Positions 1-6,885 of a stretch of 20,858 bases of DNA are shown piece after piece. A model generated the notes under the pieces. It did not search any database. It was given only the letters and a program-made list of their open reading frames with translations, and was not told the DNA's origin. Location: contig CAYVWB010000074.1 of the NCBI GenBank assembly GCA_964455395.1, positions 1 to 20,858 of the forward strand, in the 5' to 3' direction. A program made the translations under genes and the position numbers. Source of the stretch: CAYVWB01 sp964455395. GTDB taxonomy: Bacteria > Desulfobacterota > Desulfovibrionia > Desulfovibrionales > Desulfovibrionaceae. The number at the start of each line of letters is the position of its first letter. Positions within the stretch are counted from its first letter, which is position 1.

Positions 1-372
1 CGAAAACACACACGGCATACGCCGTCGAACACATGCAGTCGCCCGCCATTCGTCGGAATCAGAGCGGCTCTGCGCCGCCGGGGCGCATGCGCATGGGGCG
101 CGGCTCCTGGGCCGGAGCTGTCGGGGCGTGCATGGTCTGTACGGGTGTATTCGTGGGAGTCGCGGGATCGGCCTCGCGGCGCACGTCATCCATCGGACAT
201 CAAAAGGTGTGGAAGCCGTCCCACGACCGACCGGCGTCGACGGAAGCCTTCCCCCCCGGTCCACGAAGGATGACTGGGGACGGCTGAGACCGGCAGGGAA
301 CAGTCGGGGGACGGTCCGGGTCGCGCATGGCGAATGTCGTCAGGCGAGTGTTCGGGGAACGTCCGAGTCGCC
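1..372. other. intergenic stretch, no gene supported
   Basis: Open frames here lack a ribosome-binding site and read as low-complexity Arg/Gly/Pro/Ser peptides typical of chance frames in GC-rich DNA. A small dyad (ACGGC, 4-nt loop, GCCGT, 12-25) is followed on the minus strand by a GT/T-rich stretch. It could be a weak terminator for minus-strand transcription, but it lies about 350 bp past the nearest minus-strand stop codon. Nothing else is recognisable. Confidence 0.5.
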
Positions 373-1290
373 TCAGGGCGCAGTGTCGAGCAGATCATGG
401 ATGACGTCGGCTTTGGCGAAGCCGTCACGCCAGGCGGCGGGGATGGCGTCCGGCCCCAGCGCCGCGCCGAGCAGCATGCCAGCGGCGAGTCCTCGCGCTG
501 CGGAGTCGCCCCCGGCCATGACGTTTTCCACGAGGCACGTCTGCAGGTCGTCGGGATACGCGCTGACAAGATAGACCACCGCCGGCAAGGCGTAGCCCAC
601 GGGGCACGCTTGCCCGAACATGAGGATGGCCTCGCGGGGGGGCTTGCCCACGGCCTTGCGACCAGCTTCCAGCCACTGGGGGATGGCCTTGGAGGCGTAG
701 TCCCCGGCTGCGGCCTTGTCCATGGCGTCCTGCAGCGGGGTCCCGTGGATCAGGTGGTGACTCGTCCGGGCGAGGAAGAGGGCGGCGTCCGCCACCTCGT
801 CCGTGTCGTGTGTCATGCGGGTCTGCTCCACGGCGGCGCGTTCCAGGGCGGGCAGGTCGTCGCGCAGCACGTAGACAAGCGGCGCGATGCGCGCGGCTCC
901 GCCGAGGTCGTGGGAGTGGGAGCCCGACGAGCCCGGGCCTTTGCCGGCCATGAGGCCCTCCATGGTCTCTCGGGTGGCTTTGTCCACATAGCCGTCATAG
1001 TCGGAGAAGAGGGCGCGCCAGCGTTTGTGGAAGTCGTGGAAATCGAAGGCGGTCTTCTCGATGACGGACTGCAGCAGCATCAGGGTCTGGTCCCCGTAGT
1101 GGGTGAACTGCCCGGCGCTTTTGCCTTCGTGGAAATGGGTCATTGGCGTTTGGTAGGTCTCCACACGGCCCAGGACATCGTCGATGGCGGCGGGGTCGTA
1201 TTCCCAATGGGCGCCAAGGGCCAGCGCGTCGCCGGCGAGGGAGGCGAGCACACACGCCTTGCCGCGGTCTCGTGGAGTCAATGGGGACAT
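373..1290 (-). CDS. ADP-ribosylglycohydrolase-like (J1-crystallin-type) protein
   Basis: A 305-residue protein of the ADP-ribosylglycohydrolase/DraG fold. Visible family blocks are GDALALG (20-26), THYGDQT (63-69), the DLGGAARIAPLVY region (128-140) and GGDSAARG (260-267). Classical hydrolases carry TDDT-like and GGDTD-like metal-binding motifs. Here the first is THYGDQT and the second reads D-S-A, so several expected dinuclear-metal ligands are absent. From memory, the GDQT/GGDSAAR pattern resembles the J1-crystallin-like branch. The substrate is therefore unknown and hydrolase activity is doubtful. The frame is open 342 nt further upstream, but I chose ATG 1290 because AAGGAG lies 6 nt before it and homology begins there; the upstream translation is low-complexity. 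It is last in a run of minus-strand genes, 181 bp after darP, with its own promoter candidate. The family call is firm, the function is not. Confidence 0.85.
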   Translation of the reverse strand: MSPLTPRDRGKACVLASLAGDALALGAHWEYDPAAIDDVLGRVETYQTPMTHFHEGKSAGQFTHYGDQTLMLLQSVIEKTAFDFHDFHKRWRALFSDYDGYVDKATRETMEGLMAGKGPGSSGSHSHDLGGAARIAPLVYVLRDDLPALERAAVEQTRMTHDTDEVADAALFLARTSHHLIHGTPLQDAMDKAAAGDYASKAIPQWLEAGRKAVGKPPREAILMFGQACPVGYALPAVVYLVSAYPDDLQTCLVENVMAGGDSAARGLAAGMLLGAALGPDAIPAAWRDGFAKADVIHDLLDTAP

Positions 1291-1348
1291 GGACGGCTCC
1301 TTCGTCGCGTTGTGTTCGAGAGAGTTGGCGGGAAATCCACCACTGGCA

Positions 1349-1377
1349 AGCATACGGACATCGCAGCGACATGGCAA
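1349..1377 (-). promoter_or_regulatory. sigma70-type promoter candidate for the ADP-ribosylglycohydrolase-like gene
   Basis: On the minus strand TTGCCA (1377-1372, five of six to TTGACA), a 17-nt spacer and TATGCT (1354-1349, four of six to TATAAT). Predicted start of transcription is about 50 nt before ATG 1290. It suggests the gene can be transcribed apart from darP. Confidence 0.45.
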
Positions 1378-1403
1378 CGCGAGACCGCGACGGAGCGCGG
1401 CAT

Positions 1404-1433
1404 CTCCCCCAGCAGTACCCGGGGGCGGGGGAG
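1404..1433 (-). terminator. hairpin between darP and the downstream gene
   Basis: A perfect 7-bp stem, CTCCCCC (1404-1410) with GGGGGAG (1427-1433), and a 16-nt loop that contains CCCGGG. It lies 39 nt after the darP stop codon. There is no T-run after it on either strand, so intrinsic termination is uncertain; it may attenuate or protect the 3' end. Confidence 0.35.
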
Positions 1434-1471
1434 CGTGAGTGGCCCCGTGCGTCTCGCCGGGAACTGGCGGG

Positions 1472-2044
1472 TCAGTCGGCGTCGGGGGCGTCGTCCGTCC
1501 TGGGTCCCGCCATGGCGATGTCGCGCAAGTGGCGGTAGAGCTGGCGGAAGGCGGCGGGCTTGCGGCCGTGCTTGTGTTCGTTGCGGGCTTCCTCGGCCAG
1601 GCGTTCGGCTTCTCGGGCGGCGTCTTCGCCATAGCGGCGCGTCAAGGCTCTGAGTACGGCGTCAGCATTGTCGCCCCCGGCGATGAGGGCGTCGCGCTCG
1701 CTCTCCACGGCGCGTTGCAGGGCTGCTTCCTGGCGTCGCACGGCGTCGAGGCCCTGGAGGAACTCACGCAGGGGAACCACAGTTTCCACATTGCGCATGA
1801 CTTTGCCGATATACTGGAGCTGCCGTCGTTTGGCCTCGTGCCCGTCGATCTCCCTGTAGTGCTGCAGGGCTTCGGCGAGGTCCGGGTCCAGCCGCAGGGA
1901 GAGCAGTCTCTGGAACTGCGCCTGGGACAACTCGGCGAGTTCTTTGCCCAAGGCCTGCAGGGAGTGCATTTCCCGTTTGCGTTGAGATTTGCTCGGCGGG
2001 GCTTCGGCGTCTTCGTCGTGGTCGCGTCGTTTTTTTCGAGCCAT
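1472..2044 (-). CDS. darP: ribosome maturation factor DarP (YjgA, DUF615 family)
   Basis: A 190-residue basic, helical protein of the DarP/YjgA family, which in E. coli associates with late 50S ribosomal precursors and promotes peptidyl-transferase-centre maturation. Diagnostic blocks are SKSQRKREMHSLQ (18-30) and EAKRRQLQYIGKVMR (70-84), followed by the Arg/Glu-rich helical C-terminal half. Length matches the family (about 170-190). ATG 2044 is the only start that keeps the lysine/arginine-rich N-terminus; the upstream GAGAAG is only a weak ribosome-binding site. It lies 113 bp after the prenyltransferase gene in the same direction, so an operon is possible, but no functional link between neighbours is evident. 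Confidence 0.93.
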   Translation of the reverse strand: MARKKRRDHDEDAEAPPSKSQRKREMHSLQALGKELAELSQAQFQRLLSLRLDPDLAEALQHYREIDGHEAKRRQLQYIGKVMRNVETVVPLREFLQGLDAVRRQEAALQRAVESERDALIAGGDNADAVLRALTRRYGEDAAREAERLAEEARNEHKHGRKPAAFRQLYRHLRDIAMAGPRTDDAPDAD

Positions 2045-2157
2045 GGTGTCGTCTTCTCGTGGTGGCGCCGTGTTGAAGTCGCAGCGTTACAGGTCGGCCT
2101 GCAGGCGCTCCCCGTGTCGGGGGTGGACGCGTTCCCCCGGGCGGCTGGCGATCGTGG

Positions 2158-3015
2158 CTAGATGTACAGAGCGGCGAGGGCGCCCACGAAGAGCGCCACG
2201 CTCACCGCGCCGTTGAGGGTGAAGAAGGCCATGTTCAGTCGGGAGAGGTCATCCGGGCCGATGAGCCGGTGTTCCCACGCGAGCGTCCCGGCCACCAGCG
2301 CCCAGGCGGCGTAGAACGGCCAGCCCAGCCATGCGGCCCAGCCCCCCAGCAGGAAGAACAGCGCGGCCACGGCGTGGCTGAAGGCCGCCACGGCCAATGC
2401 GCCCCGTGCGCCCAGCGCCGCAGGCAAGGAGTGGAGGCCCCGCTCCCGGTCGAAAGCCTCGTCCTGCAGGGAATAGAGGATGTCGAACCCCGCAACCCAG
2501 AACGTCACCCCAAGGAAAAAGAGCGCTGGCGTGATGGAGAACGATGGCTGCGCGGCGATCCATCCCGCCACGGGGGCAAGCCCCAGCACCGTGCCCAGCA
2601 CGAAGTGGCAGAGGCTGGTGAAGCGTTTGGTGTAGCTGTAGACGGCGGACCACAGCAGCGCCAAGGGCGCAAGCGTCAAGCAGAGCCAGTTCAGCCCTGC
2701 GCACGCTCCGAGAAAGACCACGGCCGTGGCGGCCATGAACCATCGCGTCTGACCGGGGGTGATTTCCCCTGTCACCAGCGGCCGTGTCTGCGTGCGGGGG
2801 TTCGCTCGATCGATTTCCAGGTCGATCAGTCGATTGGCCGCCATGGCGAACGATCGCACCGCGACCATGGCGAGCGTCAGGAGCACGAAGACGCGCCAGC
2901 CCGGCCATCCCCCTGCGCTGATGAACGCGCCGAGATAGGCAAAGGGCAAGGCGAAGACCGAGTGTTCGATCTTGACCATCCGACACAAAGCGGCGGGGGT
3001 GGCGAGGATGCGCAT
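2158..3015 (-). CDS. mqnP: UbiA-family prenyltransferase, probably MqnP (menaquinone, futalosine pathway)
   Basis: A 285-residue polytopic membrane protein that would attach a polyprenyl chain to an aromatic acceptor during quinone biosynthesis. The two Asp-rich Mg/diphosphate motifs are visible: N61-RLI-D65-LEI-D69 (NxxxDxxxD) and D178-ILYSLQ-D185 followed by D189. Hydrophobic segments fill most of the rest. The sequence resembles the UbiA subgroup of bacteria that make menaquinone by the futalosine route, so MqnP is preferred over true UbiA; that assignment is inference, since no other mqn gene is in the window. ATG 3015 is preferred over TTG 3021; neither has a strong ribosome-binding site. 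It follows the response-regulator gene by 52 nt and is likely cotranscribed. The gap contains GC-rich dyads but no T-run. Confidence 0.88.
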   Translation of the reverse strand: MRILATPAALCRMVKIEHSVFALPFAYLGAFISAGGWPGWRVFVLLTLAMVAVRSFAMAANRLIDLEIDRANPRTQTRPLVTGEITPGQTRWFMAATAVVFLGACAGLNWLCLTLAPLALLWSAVYSYTKRFTSLCHFVLGTVLGLAPVAGWIAAQPSFSITPALFFLGVTFWVAGFDILYSLQDEAFDRERGLHSLPAALGARGALAVAAFSHAVAALFFLLGGWAAWLGWPFYAAWALVAGTLAWEHRLIGPDDLSRLNMAFFTLNGAVSVALFVGALAALYI

Positions 3016-3067
3016 GGCCAATGCCTATACCCGCGGACGCCGTACGCCGCAAGCGGCGCCGTGCGGC

Positions 3068-4282
3068 TTACGCCTCGCTCAGGGTCCGGTACGCCTTCAG
3101 CGTGACGCGCGCCACGGCCCAGGCTTCGGCCAACAAACCCCGCGCCTTGGGTTCGGCGCGGCGACGAGGCTTCGGAGCCGGCCCGGTGATCTTTTCATAA
3201 TAGAGGACGGGGTCTTCGTTGCGCAAGGAGGCCACCTCCTGCGCCAGCTTGCGCGCGCTGCCCACGGGGTCGTCCGTGAACATGCAGGCCCGGCTCATGG
3301 CGGCGCAGACTTCCTGTCGCGGCGCGTCGTTGAGCGCCGTGGCGTAGAGTCGCGCAGCATCCCGGAAGGCCCCGTTGCGCACGCTCTGGAGGGCGACTTC
3401 ATGGTCCGGAGCGACGACGGTGTGGTCCACGCGTTTCAGCTCATGGAAACAGGCGGCGGCTCGTTCGGGCCGGTCCGCCTGCGTGAAAGCGCAGGCCGCG
3501 GCGGCCAGGGCGTCCTTGCAGTCGCCGGGGCGACCGAGTTGACGGCAGAGCGTCGCGTGGAGTTGCAAGGCGGCGCCGCGCGCTGCGGGGTCCACGGCGT
3601 GCAGCAGCGGTTCGAGCGTCGCCGCGGCGTCCTCCAGGCGGTCGTCTTCCGCGTACGCTTCGGCAAGACGGAGGGCCGCGACCAGAGGGTCATGCAACGC
3701 TGGATCCTCTTCCTGAGGAGCTTGCGTCTGCGCCGGATGCATGAGCTGCGAGACGGGCGTCTGCGCCAGGGCCTCCTCGAAGGCCGCCACGCCAAGGCCG
3801 AGCCCCTCGCCGGCAGTGGCGCGGCGCGCTTTGGAGAAGGCGAGGGTGAGTTGCCTGAGCAGCGCCTCCAGAGAGTACGGACGGATGAGATACCCCGAGA
3901 CCCCGGCAGCGAGCGCTTCCAGGACAGCGGCGCGGCTGTTGTCCACGGAGGCCATCGTCACGGGGAGCAGCGCCAGGTCCGGATGAAGCCGGATGATGCG
4001 CAGGAACTCCACGCCGGTCATGTCGTCCAACGTGTTGTCCAGCAGGACGCCGTCGGCTTCGCCTGCTGCGAGTTTGCGCGCGGCCTCGCGGCCTGAAGCG
4101 AGTGGGGTGAGGCGCGTCATGCCCAGCCGGGTCAGCAACGTCCTGTCCGTCTTGGCGTGGTTGCGGGAGCCCGACAGGATGAGGACATGCGCCTGCGCCA
4201 GGGAAAGCGAAGCGCGTGGTGGCGTGAACTCCTGCAAGGCGGCGTTGGTGCTGTGGCTCATGCCCGATATATCGACCATCAT
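3068..4282 (-). CDS. atypical response regulator: degenerate receiver domain plus TPR-like C-terminus
   Basis: A 404-residue protein from ATG 4282 (397 from ATG 4261; neither start has a strong ribosome-binding site). Residues 32-152 form a CheY-like receiver: beta1 HVLILSGS, phosphoacceptor candidate D82 in LLDNTLDDMTG, S112 at the Thr/Ser switch position, and YLIRPY at 131-136. The usual acidic pair after beta1 is replaced by LSGS and the invariant Lys by R134, so Mg-dependent phosphorylation looks impaired. Residues about 165-404 are Ala/Leu-rich helical hairpins resembling TPRs, with no recognisable output enzyme or DNA-binding domain. It probably acts through protein contacts. The same frame stays open far upstream across the 23-bp repeats, but that is a repeat artefact and not protein. 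It is first in the minus-strand run that includes the prenyltransferase gene. Confidence 0.85.
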   Translation of the reverse strand: MMVDISGMSHSTNAALQEFTPPRASLSLAQAHVLILSGSRNHAKTDRTLLTRLGMTRLTPLASGREAARKLAAGEADGVLLDNTLDDMTGVEFLRIIRLHPDLALLPVTMASVDNSRAAVLEALAAGVSGYLIRPYSLEALLRQLTLAFSKARRATAGEGLGLGVAAFEEALAQTPVSQLMHPAQTQAPQEEDPALHDPLVAALRLAEAYAEDDRLEDAAATLEPLLHAVDPAARGAALQLHATLCRQLGRPGDCKDALAAAACAFTQADRPERAAACFHELKRVDHTVVAPDHEVALQSVRNGAFRDAARLYATALNDAPRQEVCAAMSRACMFTDDPVGSARKLAQEVASLRNEDPVLYYEKITGPAPKPRRRAEPKARGLLAEAWAVARVTLKAYRTLSEA

Positions 4283-4338
4283 CCGCCGGGCTTTAGGGGG
4301 TCGCGGGGGGGAGGAGCGAGGCAATGACTTCGGGATGT

Positions 4339-4367
4339 TATATATTCGAGCAGCTGGCGCCACAGAA
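4339..4367 (-). promoter_or_regulatory. promoter candidate for the response-regulator gene
   Basis: On the minus strand TTCTGT (4367-4362), a 17-nt spacer and TATATA (4344-4339). The -10 lies in a rare AT-rich patch. The spacer contains the perfect 8-bp palindrome TGGCGCCA (4355-4362 including its edge). The -35 is weak, so a regulator may be needed. Confidence 0.4.
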
Positions 4368-4395
4368 TTGTTCCGCAAGTAACAGCTTTTTTTCA

Positions 4396-4433
4396 CAAAC
4401 CGTCGCCAAGCCGTAACAAACCGTCGATATAAC
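4396..4433 (+). promoter_or_regulatory. three phased direct repeats next to a -10 element, upstream of the DksA-like gene
   Basis: CAAACCGTCG (4396-4405), CAAGCCGTAA (4407-4416) and CAAACCGTCG (4417-4426) share CAARCCGT and repeat every 10-11 bp, on one face of the helix. TATAAC (4428-4433, five of six to TATAAT) follows at once, while no good -35 hexamer is present at 17 nt. That is the layout expected of an activator-dependent promoter. Translation starts 26 nt later at 4460. Confidence 0.5.
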
Positions 4434-4459
4434 CGGGCAAACTCACAGGAGGATACGGC

Positions 4460-4807
4460 ATGACTCCCGAACAGCACACCGCCATCAAGCGCCACCTGGA
4501 GCAGGAACTCGACACCCTGGAAGCGGAGCAGTCCTCCGACATCCAGGTGGAGTACTGCGCGGACGAGAACGAGTTCGCTTCCGTGGTGACGGACGCGCAC
4601 ATCAAGATCGCCGTGCAGGAGCGCGCGTGGAAACGCATGAAGGAGATCCGCACCGCCTTGAAGCGCATGGAGAGCGTGGACTACGGCGAGTGCGAGGAGT
4701 GCGGGGGTGACATCGGTCCTGCGCGGCTGATGGCCCGGCCCACCGCTTCCCTCTGTGTGGACTGCCAGAACGCTCTGGAGCGCCAGGGCGCAGTCTACGC
4801 GGTCTAG
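4460..4807 (+). CDS. short DksA/TraR-family C4 zinc-finger protein
   Basis: A 115-residue protein; members of this family bind the RNA polymerase secondary channel and adjust promoter output in stringent and stress responses. A helical N-terminal region leads to a tip-like D35-x-x-E38-x-A40, resembling the DxxDxA tip motif of DksA. The C4 zinc finger is C78-x2-C81, then C99-x2-C102, followed by a short helix. It is shorter than E. coli DksA (151 residues) and longer than F-plasmid TraR (73), so it may be an additional DksA-like factor; the main dksA could be elsewhere. AGGAGG lies 6-7 nt before ATG 4460, a strong ribosome-binding site. It is transcribed alone, divergently from the response-regulator gene. 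Confidence 0.9.
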   Translation: MTPEQHTAIKRHLEQELDTLEAEQSSDIQVEYCADENEFASVVTDAHIKIAVQERAWKRMKEIRTALKRMESVDYGECEECGGDIGPARLMARPTASLCVDCQNALERQGAVYAV

Positions 4808-4825
4808 CCGATAAGATTCATCATT

Positions 4826-4857
4826 CAGCCCGAAGCGCTTTCGATGCGCGCGGGCTG
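4826..4857 (+). terminator. hairpin after the DksA-like gene
   Basis: CAGCCCG (4826-4832) pairs with CGGGCTG (4851-4857); inside, GCGC pairs with GCGC around a 7-nt loop, with a small aa/g internal loop. It begins 19 nt after the stop codon. No T-run follows, so it may be a weak or Rho-assisted terminator. Confidence 0.4.
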
Positions 4858-5041
4858 GACGCGACTGCGCAACGATGCGCCGGCAAGTCGTGGCTTCGCG
4901 CGCCGGCCGTCGACAGCGGGAGCGATGACGCTCCGGCGTGGTGACGCCTTCCCCCGGTGTGGCCGCGTCGTCAGGCTCTCGCGTCGCCGCCGGGGTTCGC
5001 GCAATCCTGAACGCCGGTATGGTTGCCGCGTGCAGGGTGAT

Positions 5042-5179
5042 CGCGTGGTCGCATGGACTGTGGACGCGTGGTCGCATGGACTGTGGACGCGTGGTCGCAT
5101 GTATTGTGGACGCGTGGCCGCATGTATTGTGGACGCGTGGTCGCATGGACTGTGGACGCGTGGTCGCATGGACTGTGGA
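5042..5179 (+). repeat. six-copy 23-bp tandem repeat (VNTR-like)
   Basis: Six contiguous units without spacers start at 5042, 5065, 5088, 5111, 5134 and 5157. Each begins CGCGTGGTCGCATG and ends TGTGGA. Units 1, 2, 5 and 6 are identical, with GGACTG in the middle. Units 3 and 4 have GTATTG there, and unit 4 also has CGTGGCCGC in place of CGTGGTCGC. The order is A-A-B-B'-A-A. The 23-bp length is not a multiple of three, so it is unlikely to encode a peptide repeat. Confidence 0.95.
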
Positions 5180-5478
5180 CGCCAAGGCTGCAAGTCGTCC
5201 ATCCCTGGACCGGAGCAGCGCCCCACATGTCCTGATGGCGCACAGCTCCGCCAGCTCCCCGAAAGCCCCCCACCGCATGCGGGGCGCCCCTCCTTGCGCG
5301 CCTTCGTCCGCCCTCCCGGGCCTTGCCTGGAGCTTAAACGAGCCTCCTTCTCCGCCTGAGCCGCCGTGTGCGGCCACACCCTTTCGATACAGATACAGAC
5401 GCCGCGCCGCTGCGGATTCCCGTCCCCCATGCGGTCCATGCGGCGTGTGACCGGGCTTTGCGTGGTTTCGGGCGTCAT

Positions 5479-5526
5479 GAAAGCAAACGGCCGCCCCCCA
5501 CTCGCTGTCGAGGGGAGAGGCGGCCG
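5479..5526 (-). terminator. intrinsic terminator of the neelaredoxin gene
   Basis: On the minus strand CGGCCGCC (5526-5519) pairs with GGCGGCCG (5495-5488), extended by CCCC/GGGG after a 3-nt bulge, and is followed by TTTGCTTTC. It lies 37 nt past the stop codon at 5563. Confidence 0.75.
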
Positions 5527-5562
5527 GCTCTGCAAGCGCTGTCGTGCGCGCGCCGTGACGCG

Positions 5563-5955
5563 CTATTTCAGGGTGATGGCGGCGCTGTTTTCCCAGAGAC
5601 CGTGGATGTTGCAGTACGCCGCGGCCACGATTTCACCAGGGGCCGTGGTCTTCATGGAAAAGGTGACGCCGTGGTGGGTATGCACGGGACCTTCGTTGGG
5701 GCCTTTGGCGGCTTCGCCGTGGGCGGAGAATTCGAAGTTGCCCACTTGGTAGGCGAATTTGTCGCCTTCGGGTTTGAAGAAGACCTGGATCCAGCGGATG
5801 TGGTGTTCCGTGGTGTTGGGGTGCGCGATCTCCTTGCCGAGGCTCACTTTCACGTCGAACATCTCGTCAGCGGGGACGCTTTCCGGCGCTTCGATGACCG
5901 GTACGTGTTTTTCCGCTTTCCAGTCAGCTGTTTGGAACATGTCGCCCATCTGCAT
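5563..5955 (-). CDS. neelaredoxin-type superoxide reductase (class II SOR)
   Basis: A 130-residue cytoplasmic mononuclear iron protein that would reduce superoxide to hydrogen peroxide without making oxygen, as in anaerobes. The full set of expected residues is present: E15-K16-H17 near the N-terminus, H45 and H51 in HPNTTEHHIRWI, and C115 and H118 in CNIHGLWE. These give the four-His/one-Cys centre with the Glu/Lys pair. There is no N-terminal Cys4 desulforedoxin domain, so it is one-iron class II and not a desulfoferrodoxin. AAGGAG lies 8 nt before ATG 5955. It appears monocistronic, with a strong terminator after it. An electron donor such as rubredoxin is not encoded nearby; the ferredoxin at 14770 is not an established partner. 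Confidence 0.95.
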   Translation of the reverse strand: MQMGDMFQTADWKAEKHVPVIEAPESVPADEMFDVKVSLGKEIAHPNTTEHHIRWIQVFFKPEGDKFAYQVGNFEFSAHGEAAKGPNEGPVHTHHGVTFSMKTTAPGEIVAAAYCNIHGLWENSAAITLK

Positions 5956-6012
5956 ACACGGTTCTCCTTCTCGTGGTTAGGGTGCGGGACGCGGGCGCCG
6001 CCTCGATGCGTC

Positions 6013-6040
6013 CGGACCGGAGCCCGGACCGGAGCCCGGA
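6013..6040 (+). repeat. short 12-bp direct repeat
   Basis: CGGACCGGAGCC occurs at 6013-6024 and 6025-6036, with a partial third copy to 6040, in the gap upstream of the neelaredoxin gene. It is too short and too GC-rich to assign a role. Confidence 0.7.
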
Positions 6041-6158
6041 CGGCGTGCGCAGGCGCGTGACGGCGAAGCAGGGTTCGCCAAGGAATGCATACCATGTTTT
6101 TCCCGTCCTTGAAAAGGAAGAGCAGCAATCGGGCATTTTCCTGTCCCGGGCGTGCGTG

Positions 6159-6689
6159 TCAGGAGGATTCCTCGTCGTCCTCCCTCGTCAAAGGCTTGCC
6201 GAAAGCCGCGGCCACGGCTTGGCCCAGCTCCGTCGCGCGGTCTGCGTCCCAGACGCCCAGTTCGCTCACGCCCAGAGGCAGTTCCTCACCGTCAGTCAGG
6301 GTCACCACCACTTTCCGCAGGGATGACCGCGGGGGGAGGTGAATGCGCACCAGCGCGACATCCTCCGGGTTGAAGCGTCGGGTGCGGCGGGTGAAGGGCG
6401 TTCTGTTCAGATACGTCGCAGCGCCGCGCGTCCGGTCGATCTCCAGCACACGCCGGGTGAGCAGGCTGTAGCAGGTGGAATAGAGACACATCAGACCGAA
6501 GACGTAGAGCACCCCCGCCGCAAAGGATGGAGGCCACAAGGGACCCGGCTCCACCCACATCCCGAAGAGCACGGCCAGCACCGCGCTGACAGCGCCGAGG
6601 GCCACCCAGCGCACGGTGCGGAATCGAAACACGAGGGTGGACTCGTCTTCCCGGGTGAGAACGAGGGTCTGGTCGGTACGAAACTGCAT
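6159..6689 (-). CDS. small two-helix membrane protein, unknown function
   Basis: A 176-residue protein I do not recognise. Residues 1-26 are a short polar stretch, 27-46 and 54-77 form a hydrophobic hairpin, and 78-165 look like a compact beta-rich domain ending in a helix (LEIDRTRG, then NPEDVALVRIHLPP and VVVTLTDGEELPLGV). That arrangement resembles bacterial PH-like membrane proteins, but this is only a structural guess. The C-terminus is acidic (REDDEESS). I chose ATG 6689 because AGGAG lies 8 nt before it; the frame could extend to 6761 without a ribosome-binding site. It is divergent from the DUF2254 gene, with about 200 bp between, and both are membrane proteins, so a shared regulatory region is possible. 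Confidence 0.75.
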   Translation of the reverse strand: MQFRTDQTLVLTREDESTLVFRFRTVRWVALGAVSAVLAVLFGMWVEPGPLWPPSFAAGVLYVFGLMCLYSTCYSLLTRRVLEIDRTRGAATYLNRTPFTRRTRRFNPEDVALVRIHLPPRSSLRKVVVTLTDGEELPLGVSELGVWDADRATELGQAVAAAFGKPLTREDDEESS

Positions 6690-6885
6690 GAGCGCCGCTC
6701 CTGGCTGAAGAGTAACGGTGTGGACTCGCCGAGAAGTGCCCTGCGTCGCCGGCGGGGTCAACCCGTTTTATCACCGGGGCCGCTGCTCTGTATGCATGGG
6801 GACTGCAGACAGCCCGAGTCGCGCCAGATACCACGTGACGGGAACGCGGCAACTGGATTATGGTCGACTTCCGGAGGACTGCCCC

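Larger units (their letters stand above)
4808..5562. other. 755-bp gene-free region with a tandem repeat array
   Basis: It contains the hairpin at 4826-4857, a 23-bp tandem array (5042-5179) and, at its right end, the terminator of the neelaredoxin gene. All frames through the array stay open on both strands because the unit lacks stop codons, which gives long but spurious frames. Outside the array I see no ribosome-binding site with a plausible protein. Confidence 0.6.

Noticed and set aside
334..1653. 439-codon plus-strand open frame opposite the ADP-ribosylglycohydrolase-like gene
   Set aside because: Gly/Val/Arg-rich shadow without a domain.
5042..5179. CRISPR array or repeat protein
   Set aside because: The 23-bp units are directly joined with no spacers and no cas genes are near; 23 is not a multiple of three and no start site supports translation.
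4283..5377. Long N-terminal extension of the response-regulator frame through the repeats
   Set aside because: The frame is open only because the repeat has no stop codons; it also crosses the DksA-like gene on the other strand.
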